From assembly GCA_020746995.1 (NCBI GenBank), contig JAGPXD010000005.1:682001-746000 (forward strand): a stretch of DNA of 64,000 nt, given 5' to 3'. A program made the translations under genes and the position numbers. Of the stretch, positions 52,020 to 61,327 are shown piece after piece. The DNA is from Plectosphaerella cucumerina. Lineage: Eukaryota > Ascomycota > Sordariomycetes > Glomerellales > Plectosphaerellaceae. Each line of letters begins with the position of its first letter. The stretch's first letter is position 1. The notes beneath the pieces were generated by a model. That model was not told where the DNA came from. It ran no database searches and was given only the letters and a program-made list of their open reading frames with translations.

Positions 52020-53642
52020 TTACTTGGCCGCCCCGCCCTCCATGTGATCAACTTCCTCAAGCTGTGCCGCCTGCTTCTCGACCTGCCTAAGCTTATCTTG
52101 GGCAACCGCCTGGGCGGAATCTAGGCTGTCGAATCCATCAAAGATGCCAGCGACTTCCTCTAGAGTCATCCCCTTCGTTTCCACAAAAGTGAAGAAGATG
52201 ATAACCCAGATGACCGCGTTGTAGCAGATCTGGATAACATAAGTCTTCCACCCCAGGGCCTCAAGCATGGGAGGCCCGATGTACGTCGCCACGGACGACG
52301 AGCCGCTGATGCAGAAGAAGACAAAGGCGAAGAAAACGCCCCGCTGCTTGGTGGTGATGCACTCGAGCGGGTAGGCGATGACCATGGGGATCCAGCAGAT
52401 GGCGCTGAAGACGTTGAAGACGAAGATCATGGCCAGCACGCCCTTGCCGTAGGCCGGTTGCAAGCTCTCGACGTACTGCGCGGTTAGAGCCGTCCAGACG
52501 ATAAAGGCGCCCGTCATGCCTCCAAGGGACGTGAGGAAGAGGAGGCGCCGACGCATGCGGTGGATGGTGGCGACGCACACGAGCGCGGTCAGCCAGTTGA
52601 GGATCGACATGATGGCGTTCATGAGGGTCTTCTCCTTGGACGACGTCATGCCGATCTGGTCCATGATGAGGGGCAGGTAGACGGAGATGAAGTTACTGCC
52701 GAGGGTCTGGGAGCCGATGGCGACGATCATGGCGATGAAGAGGCGGTGGCGGTTACCCTTGGACCCGAAGATGCTCTTGAGGCCTTCCTTGTTGAACCTG
52801 ATTTGCGTCTTGTCGGCCTCGATACCGGCCAGTATCTCCTGCATCTCGGTATGCACGACAGGGTCGTCGGCTCCCATGTCTGTCGAGCCGTGGTATCTGA
52901 CGAGGATGTCCTGGGCCTCCTGGATCCGTCCCCTGACCATCAGCCAGCGGGGGCTCTCCGGACAGAACCATGTCATGACGATCTGATACGACGGGATAGC
53001 CGCCTGCAGAATACAGGGAAGCTTCCAGGACCACTGAGACGGAATCGTGTGCGTTCCAAAGGTGATCCAGGACCCGATGATCAGGCCGAGGAAGATGTTT
53101 GTGTTGTAGAAGGAGCTGACGGTGATACGCTCCTTCGGATGAGCCAGCTCCGTGACAAGGATAGGTGCGCTCATCTGCTGCAGAGCCGAGCCGATGCCGA
53201 GGATGAGCTTGCCGGCGACGAAGACGGCAAAGGTGGGCGCAAAGGTCTGCATGAAGGCCGAGCCGAAGATGATGGCCGCACCGACGACGACCATGACGCG
53301 GCGACCGAACCAGTCGGACATTTTACTGCCGAGGACCGCGCCGACCAGGCCGCCGATGGACATGGACGCGCCGTAGAACCCGAGGGTCGAGCCGCTGGGG
53401 TGGCCGAAGTTTTCCATAAAGTACTCGACGGACTGGAGGCCGTTGGACATGCTGATGTCGAAGCCGGTGGCGGTCGATGTCAGGAGGGGCGCGATGAGGA
53501 GGAGGTAGAGCTTCAGGCGCTTCGCGTCCTTGTACCAAGGCGGGAGATCTTGAAGCATGCGCTGAAACTCTTCCCTGGAGACGATGGCATCCGGCTGGGT
53601 GGCCACAATTGGCGCAGACTCGACGGGCTTGACGTCGCTCAT
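52020..53642 (-). CDS. MFS sugar transporter 2 (lactose-permease-like)
   Basis: Single-exon gene. From the ATG at 53642 (MSDVKPVES) it is 540 aa. Two in-frame ATGs at 53735 and 53729 would add about 30 residues, but a TATAAG box at 53757-53762 places the likely start of transcription near or after them. Sugar-porter features: GFDISMSNG in helix 1, KMSDWFGRRVMV between helices 2 and 3, ELAHPKERITVSSFYN, CPESPRWLMVRGR before the central loop, RMRRRLLFLTS, and VETKGMTLEEVAGIFDG at the end. Twelve helices are visible. It resembles fungal lactose/cellodextrin permease-like transporters that import disaccharides, which fits intracellular hydrolases next door. A hydrophilic tail of about 40 residues follows. 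It runs in the same direction as the regulator and GH78 genes. Confidence 0.93.
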   Translation of the reverse strand: MSDVKPVESAPIVATQPDAIVSREEFQRMLQDLPPWYKDAKRLKLYLLLIAPLLTSTATGFDISMSNGLQSVEYFMENFGHPSGSTLGFYGASMSIGGLVGAVLGSKMSDWFGRRVMVVVGAAIIFGSAFMQTFAPTFAVFVAGKLILGIGSALQQMSAPILVTELAHPKERITVSSFYNTNIFLGLIIGSWITFGTHTIPSQWSWKLPCILQAAIPSYQIVMTWFCPESPRWLMVRGRIQEAQDILVRYHGSTDMGADDPVVHTEMQEILAGIEADKTQIRFNKEGLKSIFGSKGNRHRLFIAMIVAIGSQTLGSNFISVYLPLIMDQIGMTSSKEKTLMNAIMSILNWLTALVCVATIHRMRRRLLFLTSLGGMTGAFIVWTALTAQYVESLQPAYGKGVLAMIFVFNVFSAICWIPMVIAYPLECITTKQRGVFFAFVFFCISGSSSVATYIGPPMLEALGWKTYVIQICYNAVIWVIIFFTFVETKGMTLEEVAGIFDGFDSLDSAQAVAQDKLRQVEKQAAQLEEVDHMEGGAAK

Positions 53643-54664
53643 GATGAGCGGGGTGTATGCGGAACAGATGAAATATGTTGAGACGGTAAGGATCTGAGGT
53701 CTCTTTGATGGGGTTTCCTGGGTCGACATCTTCATGAAAGGGGAGAGAAAGAGGACCTTATATTTCTTTGGGCGAGATCCCCTACGCAAGGCGACCTCGC
53801 CATGGAGTCACCCGGTGTCCCGACGCCTTCGTTGGAAAGCTAGCCGAGACGCCGTGCCGGATGATCAAGACATGACTAGGAAAGGAAAGCTCGATCTAGG
53901 CTTCCAGTGGCAGCGCGCGCACTGACGAGAGGGAAACAGTGTATGTTTGGACTTCTCATGTTGCCAGTGTGCGTGCCAACCCCGGACCCAGCAGGGTGGT
54001 GGTTGTGATGTGTGGTGTGGTCATGGCGGGGGAAAGGGGGAAGGGGGGGGGCGACCAGGATTAGGTAGTCGCTATTGCGGGGTTTTAGTTTACCTGTATT
54101 TTCGGGTTCTTCGCGAAAAGACAGTTATTGGCTCCTCATCCGGCTCGGGGAGGCTTCACACGTCCCGCCCCCAGCGACCCGAGGCATTGTACGAGGTACT
54201 TGGCATGTATTTCCACTCTTTGTAAAGGCATGGAACTTGAGCACCTCACTTGGTTATGCGGGGACCCTCATCTCAGCCTCTCCCAGTTCACCATCCCCCG
54301 GGGCGGTTCCGTGGTCCTGGGAGATGAGACGGCATGGAGCTTCCCCGACATGTCGTCGGGTTATTTCTCGCCTGTACCACCGCTAGTGCTCACGTCATAC
54401 TCTGACCCAGATTGGAACGAAGACATGGCCCTGAAATTTGTGTAGTTTGAACGAACGCATCAAGTCAAGACCCGTTGCAGACGGTCTTGAGACAGAAACA
54501 GACCTGTAGATGAACAGATCTTTCTGCAACAGGACCCCGAACCATGGGAACGATCTACATGGCAGGATTCGACCGGCAGAGGGACTCGTCGTGCGATGTG
54601 CCCCTGTTTTGTCAGGTCATATCGTCCTCTATCAAGCACCATCCCTCATTCATCCTCTCCCTAG
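53643..54664. other. Promoter of MFS transporter 2 and 3' side of GH78
   Basis: About 1 kb. A TATA box for the transporter is at 53757-53762. No further gene is seen; short open frames are unsupported. Confidence 0.5.
53757..53762 (-). promoter_or_regulatory. TATA box of MFS transporter 2
   Basis: TATAAG on the minus strand, followed by a CT-rich stretch that is a typical fungal start region, about 115 nt before the preferred ATG. Confidence 0.5.
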
Positions 54665-57232
54665 CTACTCCTGCACTGCAACCTTAAACAACAGCCGATC
54701 AACCAGCTCGACGGTCTCTGACGGCCGCCCAGGCAGACACACCTTGACCCGTACAGATCGCCCATCCTGAATCTCGCCCCCATCCTTCGCCCGTAGAGCG
54801 AGCTCGACGTCGACGATCGAGGGCCCCTCATCCCGGCTGCCTTCCCCAGGCGCCCACTTGACCTGCAGGAGGACTGTCTCGTCACCGCTTCGCACGGGGA
54901 CTCTGGCTTCAAAGCAGCGCAAGACGCTGACGCGAGGCTCAAAGTGTACCTCCGCCCAGCCTGGAGCTCCAGGCCTGATGCCCGCCACCTCGGTCACCAA
55001 CTCGTGGATCGGCACGCTGCCCCACGCGTGGCAGTCAGACCTGACGTTGACGGCATCTTCAGGCCATGTCAGCAGATTGCTGGCCACCTGCGCCCTCCAG
55101 AGACCCCAGAAGTCGTAAAAGTGCCGGTTGTACACGTCGCTCCCTACGGCTGCCAGCGCCCGGATCGCGTAGAACGAGAAGGAGATGGAGTACATGGTGA
55201 ACCTCCTCTCCTCGGTGCTCGTGCCTGAGGCCCGCCCAACCCGCGCTTTCGTCTTCGACAGCGGCCGCTGCTGCGTGCTTGGATCCCCTCTGGCGAAAGA
55301 CTCTGTCAAGAGACGGGCCGCGTCGTCGCCGGCCACGCAGCCGCTGAGCACGGCCCATATCTGCGCGTGGAGGCTGTACTCGTCTGCCGGCACCGGCCTC
55401 TCCGCCAAGCCGTCTGTGAAGAACTCGCCATCGTAGCAGTGCGCAAGGACAGCAGCATTGATGGTCTCGGCGCGCTCCACGTACTCCCCCGCCACGCCCG
55501 GCCTGCCCAGCCACGTCAGAAGCATTGCCATCCTCCGGAGGGTGTACGAGTACAGACAGTTGATGTAGGTCGAGAAACCCGTCCGTATGCTCGCCGGCGG
55601 GACGCCGTTGGGCACCCACGGGGTAGTCCAGTCAGTGTACTCCCATAGTGCGGCGCTGAAGCGGCGCACCAGGCCTGTCTCGCCGTCGACCCTGTCAGCA
55701 AACGCCTGCAACACGGCGTCGCACACGCCAATCATCTGGCGCGCGAAGTCTTTGTCGGCGAAGTACTCGTAGTGATCCACGACCATGCAGATCCAGTAGC
55801 AGGAGAAGGGCGGGATGACCTGCTTCTGCATACTGCTGGCATTTCGGGAGGTGATCATGCCGAGCGAGGGGATGAACGAGTCCTTCATCTGCAGCATAGC
55901 TTGCTTGGGGAGGCGGTCGTCGCCGGAGACGAGGTACGTAAATAGGGCCGAGCTTCTGGTGTCCATGGGATACTGCATCTGCTCGTAAAAGGGGCAGTCT
56001 TCGTAGCAGTCGTGCATACAGTTCTTGAGGGTGTTGACGCTGATGGACCACAGGTCTGCCACCCACTTCTCACCGCGGCTCTCGACGGACCCCAGTTGGG
56101 CGAGGGGGTATGTGGTTTTGACGAGGTCGAAGCCCTCAATCACGAGGCTCGAGGTGGGGGAGACCTCGATGTCCAGCGCGATGAACCGAAAGGCGCGGTA
56201 CTGGAACGGCTGGAGCGTCTCGGCCTCGCTGGATCTCTCGCCATATCCGAGCTCTCTGGTCGCTGCCTGCGGTCCGCCGACGATGTATCGGTCAGACGGG
56301 CCAATGATCTTCTTGGTTGTGTCGCGGCGGTCGCCCTTGCTGCGGCCGAACGGCGGGGAGAACGGCTCATCCTCGTAGCACTCGGAGTAGGTAAGCGTGA
56401 CGGTGCTTCCCTGACCCGAGCCGGCCCTGAAGTGCAGACTGAGGAGTGCGGTGAGGTATTCTGGTGCCTCGAGCTCGACGTGGTGTACCGACCCCGCGGG
56501 GAGGACGACGCCGCCCGCTCTCGTCGCCGGCCTAGTCATCAATCGTGCCCAGACATCATCTCCAATGTCGCTGCGGACGTTGTGGACAGTTTCGAAGGAG
56601 ACGGGGTCCATGGTCTGGAAAGGGATCTGTCGGGGGCAGAGGTTCCAGGGTGCTAGCACGCCATAACCGTCTGGGTGCATGACTACGACTGCCGCCTGCT
56701 CCCACGACAGGATGGCGTCTTTACTCCTGTCCACTGACTCAAAGATGTGTAGGAAAATGTCGTATGGTTCGTCCGTTCGTAGGACGACGGAGGGATCAAG
56801 GGCCGTCTCCCACGCCGCGTCCGTGTCAATCCCCAAACTGGGGACCTCGTCCAAGGCGGTGTCGGCGATCTGGCGGATGTAGAGGCCGCCGATGGGCAAG
56901 CGAGCAAAAGACGTGGCATACATGGTTGCATGATAGAACCGCAGAACGTGTACGGCGATGGTGTTTCGGCCGCGACGGAGGTAGGGCTGGATATTGACCG
57001 TGTCATAGAACCATCGGTCTTCGTCGCCCTTGACGGGACCGAACTGAACGAATGCCGAATTCACGTAGAGCTTGTAGCGAGTGTCGGCGGTGACATTGAT
57101 AAGCACAGGCGCCTGGGGGACGTCCTCAAGGTCGAGATGCTTGCGGAAGTGAAGCAATTGACCGGCTCCCTCGCCGCTATCGACCCAGTCCGGATGCCAG
57201 ATCCATTTGGACCCGAATTCTGTGATTTCCAT
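54665..57232 (-). CDS. GH78 alpha-L-rhamnosidase
   Basis: Single-exon gene, 855 aa from the ATG at 57232 (MEITEFGSKWIW). The frame upstream begins with TTG and would add a hydrophobic leader, but that part is not ATG-initiated. Layout: N-terminal beta-sandwich domains (residues 1-390, with VTADTRYKLYVNSAFVQFGP and a RAFRFIALDIE strand), an (alpha/alpha)6 barrel with the GH78 catalytic region CYEDCPFYEQMQYPMDTRSS, the W/T-rich EYTDWTTPWVPNGVP, an EYSLHAQIWAVLSG motif and a CHAWGSVPIHEL segment. A C-terminal beta domain follows. It removes terminal alpha-L-rhamnose from rhamnogalacturonan fragments or plant glycosides. No signal peptide is visible, so a cytosolic enzyme acting after uptake is probable. 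Upstream lie two GGNTAAA elements. Confidence 0.94.
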   Translation of the reverse strand: MEITEFGSKWIWHPDWVDSGEGAGQLLHFRKHLDLEDVPQAPVLINVTADTRYKLYVNSAFVQFGPVKGDEDRWFYDTVNIQPYLRRGRNTIAVHVLRFYHATMYATSFARLPIGGLYIRQIADTALDEVPSLGIDTDAAWETALDPSVVLRTDEPYDIFLHIFESVDRSKDAILSWEQAAVVVMHPDGYGVLAPWNLCPRQIPFQTMDPVSFETVHNVRSDIGDDVWARLMTRPATRAGGVVLPAGSVHHVELEAPEYLTALLSLHFRAGSGQGSTVTLTYSECYEDEPFSPPFGRSKGDRRDTTKKIIGPSDRYIVGGPQAATRELGYGERSSEAETLQPFQYRAFRFIALDIEVSPTSSLVIEGFDLVKTTYPLAQLGSVESRGEKWVADLWSISVNTLKNCMHDCYEDCPFYEQMQYPMDTRSSALFTYLVSGDDRLPKQAMLQMKDSFIPSLGMITSRNASSMQKQVIPPFSCYWICMVVDHYEYFADKDFARQMIGVCDAVLQAFADRVDGETGLVRRFSAALWEYTDWTTPWVPNGVPPASIRTGFSTYINCLYSYTLRRMAMLLTWLGRPGVAGEYVERAETINAAVLAHCYDGEFFTDGLAERPVPADEYSLHAQIWAVLSGCVAGDDAARLLTESFARGDPSTQQRPLSKTKARVGRASGTSTEERRFTMYSISFSFYAIRALAAVGSDVYNRHFYDFWGLWRAQVASNLLTWPEDAVNVRSDCHAWGSVPIHELVTEVAGIRPGAPGWAEVHFEPRVSVLRCFEARVPVRSGDETVLLQVKWAPGEGSRDEGPSIVDVELALRAKDGGEIQDGRSVRVKVCLPGRPSETVELVDRLLFKVAVQE

Positions 57233-58937
57233 GGCAAGGATGACGAATTGTGCTGAAGAGGCGAAGAAGAGAAGAGATGGCAAGATTTCCGCTGCAAAGT
57301 CTCCGTGGATTGTTCAATGGTCGTAGCTCCACGGCTGACACGAACATGCCTTTCAATCAATCCCGCCGTCGAAACCCAGCCGTCTTCAGCATACCATTTA
57401 GTAAGCACTCTTCCCTCGGTGATCATTGACACGAGAGATCGGGGCATCGGGGAGCCTAAGGAACGAAACATGGATGCGCCAAGGTCGTTGGAGACATGCG
57501 AGCGACTCGTAAAGTTCCCGTAAATTACCTGATTGGACCAGGGAAAGATCATCCAGGAGGTCCTTGCAGACGGACCTATCAATGGGCCATCTCCTCTGCC
57601 AGTAGCTCGACGGTGTCCGTATACTTTTCGTCTGTACCGCAAGTCAGTCCCCAGTAGTCCCCAGTCCCCCGGATTCGCATTTGCTCACCCCATGCCTCCA
57701 CGTTCCCCCGGAGCGAGCCTCATCGTCGGGACTCACTTTACCCGGTCTTTTAACCGCCCCAACGCCGTGGTCCGGTCCGGGGCCCTGCAGAGCAGGTGGC
57801 GTCGTTTGGACCCCCCACCCTCGGGGTTCTGGCACGTCGGGTCCTTCAGCTCCGCGACTCAGTGACGAGCATCGTCCTGTCTGGCCGGGGCATTGCCAAC
57901 CGAACATGGCGCGGTTCATGGTCGAGATGGGCCGTTCTGGAGAAGGGTAAGTAAGTAAGGAAGCGCGAGTGGCGTTGGCAAGCTGCAAGCACCAACAGAC
58001 ACCGGCCAGTCCCAATGTCGAGACATCCTCACCCGGTCCTCTTCGGGCCTGTCGGTGCTGATGCCCCGGCCAAGCAGAAGTCTGGCCACGACATCACCAA
58101 TGTCTTCTTCGGGCAAACAACCCCCTCTAACAGGTTGAGTAGGGCTGAATCACCGCGCCTGAAGGATACCCCAACGGTCCTGACGGCTTGAGAGGTTGAC
58201 CACAACACTTGCAGTGGGTAGGCCGTCTTCGTCGACTGGGTTCCGGTTCTAAGGGAAGCTGCAGACGGCGCCGTGATACTGCTTTGGCCACGAGCTCTTG
58301 TACGCGAGGTTCGAGGACTGGCTAATCACGTCGTGCCACACTTGACCTGGAGCCAGCGGTGGTCTGTCGCGACCGCAAGGTTGGCAATAGAGGGAGTTGC
58401 GGAGTGCGATCTCGGCGGACGAGAAGATGACTAAGGCACCCTTCTCTCTGCTCAAGACATTTCGCTGGATATGGAGGATTGTAGATACTTATGGCGTCGA
58501 TAGCAAAAAGGGAATTGAGGGGTGGACATGGAGATGCTGGTCGACGGAAAGTCAGTTCAGGTCAAGTGACGTTGTCAAGTGTCGTGACAGCCTTATGTAA
58601 TCAAACTGCGTAACCAGGCAACGGCGATCGAAGTGCGGGTTCATCTGACGACTCTTCCCAAGCATCTCTCAATAGTAACACCTTTACTCGGATTCTCTGG
58701 CTTCATCTGACCCTTGAAGCATTGTTTCAGTCCTTCCAATGGAATCTCGGCCTGGTTGCTGCACTTCCTAACGCTCCCCGGCTCATCTGCTTCGGTCGGT
58801 GTCACGGTCGGCCGGCTTCGGCTTCGGCTTCACCATCCGCATCGGCATTGCCCCGTGACGGCATCAGCCGGAACCTTCGGCCGCCGCATCATCCATCAGA
58901 ACGGCGATCCAGGATCGATAGTCATCAGCTCTGAGAC
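57233..58937. promoter_or_regulatory. Divergent region between GH78 and PI-PLC genes
   Basis: About 1.7 kb. It contains two close GGNTAAA matches on the minus strand and a short direct repeat AGTCCCCAGT (about 57645-57665). It forms the right border of the putative catabolic cluster. No gene is supported. Confidence 0.5.
57737..57755 (-). promoter_or_regulatory. Paired GGNTAAA elements upstream of GH78
   Basis: GGTTAAA (57749-57755) and GGGTAAA (57737-57743) on the minus strand, about 510 nt before the GH78 ATG, same orientation. They match the GGNTAAA consensus reported for the xylanolytic regulator XLR-1/XYR1 family. Short motif, so chance is possible. Confidence 0.35.
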
Positions 58938-60047
58938 ATGGCGGCGTTGAAGATGAAGATGAACGGCCATGCCCTGAAGCAGGGCAGCTTCGTCATCTCG
59001 GCCTTCCTGCTTGTGTGGATGCTCTTCTCCCTCCTGCTCGGCCTCTCACCATGCCTCCTCTCAGGCACCTGCTACCACGGCTACGATTCACGGTACTCGT
59101 TTGACGTCGACCAGGCCGACCACGTGGCTTGGATGAGGCATATCCCTGATGAGACCAATCTCACCAGTCTGTCAATACCCGGTACCCACGATACCCTCAC
59201 GTACGACATCAAAGACTCGGGCTTCCAATGCCAGAACCACGACCTGCGCACGCAGATGCGTGCCGGCATGCGGTACCTCGACATCCGCGGCCGTCTGGTC
59301 AACGACACGATCCAGATCTACCACGCCTCCGCCTTCACGGGCTACAGCTATGGTGACGTCCTCCTCGACGTCTTCGACTTCCTCGAGGAGAACCCCAGCG
59401 AGACCATCGTCATGCGGCTCAAAGACGAGGCGCGTCCCTACGGCCATAACTCTCTCACCTTTGAGGGCGCATTCAACTGGTACCTCCAGAACTCGAGCGA
59501 CACAGCGGAGCGCGCGAAGCGTCACTTCTGGCCACACGACCCTTCCCACCCACTGCCCACCTTGGGGGCCCTGCGTGGCAAAGTCTTCCTGCTGCAGAAC
59601 TTCCGCGCCGAGGACGGACCCTACGGCGTCGCCTGGGCCGGCCCGTCCATGGACCTCGAGGATCTATGGATCATCCCTAGCGTCGAGCTTCTGTCGATGA
59701 AGTGGGAGGCCATCGAGAAGGCCCTCATCCGCGCCGCAGCCGCCGGCGATGCCAACGAAGTCCTGCACCTGTCGCATCTCAGCGCCAGTGTCGGTGTGCT
59801 GCCGATTGTCGCGGCCGCGGGGCCGATCAACGGCACTGTCGTCGGGATGAACGACCGGACGGGGCTGTGGCTCGATCGGCAGGCGAGGGCGACGCGGTAT
59901 GTCGACGGGAGCCTGCGGAAGAGGCATGGGGAGGAAGGAGAGGCTCCGGACGTACATTATGGCAAGACGGGCATTGTCATCATTGACTTCCCTGGTCGGG
60001 AGCTGGTTGATGCCATACTGGAGCGGAACAAGGCCTTGATGCTGTGA
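58938..60047 (+). CDS. PI-PLC X-domain phospholipase-like protein
   Basis: Single-exon gene of 369 aa. Residues 16-42 (SFVISAFLLVWMLFSLLLGLSPCLL) form a signal anchor or signal peptide. The TIM-barrel X domain of bacterial-type phosphatidylinositol phospholipase C follows: SIPGTHDTLTYD with catalytic His84, RAGMRYLDIRGR (the Asp/Arg after helix 1), IYHASAF with the second His129, and ENPSETIVMRLKDE. There is no Y domain, PH, EF-hand or C2 domain, so this is not a eukaryotic signalling PLC. A secreted or membrane-bound enzyme acting on phosphatidylinositol or GPI lipids is likely. Several N-glycosylation sites (NLTS, NDTI, NSSD, NGTV) support entry into the secretory pathway. It seems outside the sugar cluster. 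Confidence 0.9.
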   Translation: MAALKMKMNGHALKQGSFVISAFLLVWMLFSLLLGLSPCLLSGTCYHGYDSRYSFDVDQADHVAWMRHIPDETNLTSLSIPGTHDTLTYDIKDSGFQCQNHDLRTQMRAGMRYLDIRGRLVNDTIQIYHASAFTGYSYGDVLLDVFDFLEENPSETIVMRLKDEARPYGHNSLTFEGAFNWYLQNSSDTAERAKRHFWPHDPSHPLPTLGALRGKVFLLQNFRAEDGPYGVAWAGPSMDLEDLWIIPSVELLSMKWEAIEKALIRAAAAGDANEVLHLSHLSASVGVLPIVAAAGPINGTVVGMNDRTGLWLDRQARATRYVDGSLRKRHGEEGEAPDVHYGKTGIVIIDFPGRELVDAILERNKALML

Positions 60048-60759
60048 GGTCGAAGAGATCGAGCGAATCATCGAATAAAGACCAGGACGATCCTGGAGAA
60101 CGATCCTCGTACACGAAGAAGAGGGGTCGTCGAAACGCCATGGGTGTTTGGCTCTTGGCGATCGTAGACAGATGTCGACGAATGCTTCGCGAGAACAGAT
60201 GGGATCAGCAGATCCGTCGCGCCGGCTGCGGCCACCCCGAGCCAGATTTCCACATGCTCGAAGATGAGCAGATCTTGTACAGAATACGATTGGACATATT
60301 GCATCTCAACCACTAGTTGTGGAAGCTGGTCGTCCGAGGGGATCCGATGGTGCCGAAATGGTGATCGACAGGGCCGCCTCCCGCCCCCCCCCCTCCAAGC
60401 GCCAACAGCACTCCCCGCTCGCGTGAGGAAATCTTGGATGTTTGCCGCGCGGTGACGGCGATGATCTGACCCTAGAGAAGCTGGAAGAGATGAGTGCAGC
60501 GCGGCTGTTGATGTGCAGCGTTGCGTCAGTGGCGGTTTCAATGGGATGAAGCGTGATAGGATCTTCAGGGGCTGACAGGACATGACATGGCAGTTCTGCG
60601 ACTCAACGACAAGCTGCATATGCCTGGGAGCTTATACATCTTGTTAAACAGCATTCAGAATCGTCCGGTGAGGAGTAGGAGGGTAGAATTAGCTGGTTGT
60701 CTGGCCGTGAGGCTCAGATGTCTCTGGTGCTGTGATCTTTGTGACATGAAGACTTTGGG
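60048..60759. other. Spacer after the PI-PLC gene
   Basis: About 700 bases of ordinary composition, with the PI-PLC 3' UTR at its start. No gene is visible. Composition changes sharply at the right edge. Confidence 0.5.
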
Positions 60760-61190
60760 TGGCTTAAGGTTCTCTATAGTAATAAGCTTAAATACTATAT
60801 ATAAAGCCTACCGATATACTTATCAGAAAGTTATTCTATAGCTCATACTATACTAAGCTGGAAGATTATTCCTAGAGTAAAATCGAGTCTTTATATAGAA
60901 GAGGTAATTAATTATAATTAATAGGACTTTTAATAAAAGTTAAAAAATTACTAGAAAAATATTAAAAGTTTATTACTTAAAGTCTAGTACTATACAATAA
61001 GGATTAGAAGCTTAAGTAATATTATAGACTATTAGCTATAAATTATAACCTTTAGTTTTTAAATAAAAAAGCTATTTATATACTAAAATTTTACTTTCTA
61101 ACTTTAAAAAATATTTCTTGGCTTAAAAGTTAAGTTAAAGGCTCGAAACCTATTCTAAACGCTGGAGAATTGCCAGGAGGTCTATAAGAT
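60760..61190. repeat. AT-rich block, probable RIP-mutated repeat remnant
   Basis: Composition switches abruptly from GC-rich to strongly A+T-rich, with abundant TA dinucleotides and very few CA, TG or CG. This is the pattern left by repeat-induced point mutation (C-to-T, preferred at CpA) of a transposon. All frames are full of stops, so the source element cannot be identified. It ends about 30 bases before tRNA-Leu. Confidence 0.75.
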
Positions 61191-61219
61191 CGCCTTGAAT
61201 TCGCTTTAAAAGCTGTACT

Positions 61220-61327
61220 GGGTGAGTTGGCCGAGTGGTTATGGCGTTGGTCTTAAGAGTTGGTTTTGCCTATATCTCTTCTCACCATTGTCGCGAGACG
61301 TCGTGGGTTCAAACCCCACACTCACCA
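61220..61327 (+). tRNA. tRNA-Leu (UAA) with intron
   Basis: Acceptor stem GGTGAGT/ACTCACC, D arm with GGCCGAGTGGTTATGGC, anticodon loop CTTAAG with anticodon TAA at 61253-61255, a class II long variable arm (GTC-GCGA-GAC) and T arm GTGGG-TTCAAAC-CCCAC; discriminator A at 61327. An intron of about 26 nt (61257-61282) follows position 37. One mismatch is seen at the outer end of the anticodon stem (T-T), so the gene is probably functional but slightly diverged. Confidence 0.85.

Noticed and set aside
52560..53681. 373-codon plus frame antisense to MFS transporter 2
   Set aside because: Shadow of a clear transporter gene; charged repetitive composition.
42724..60047. Secondary-metabolite biosynthetic cluster
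   Set aside because: No polyketide synthase, peptide synthetase, terpene cyclase or P450; the gene set is catabolic.
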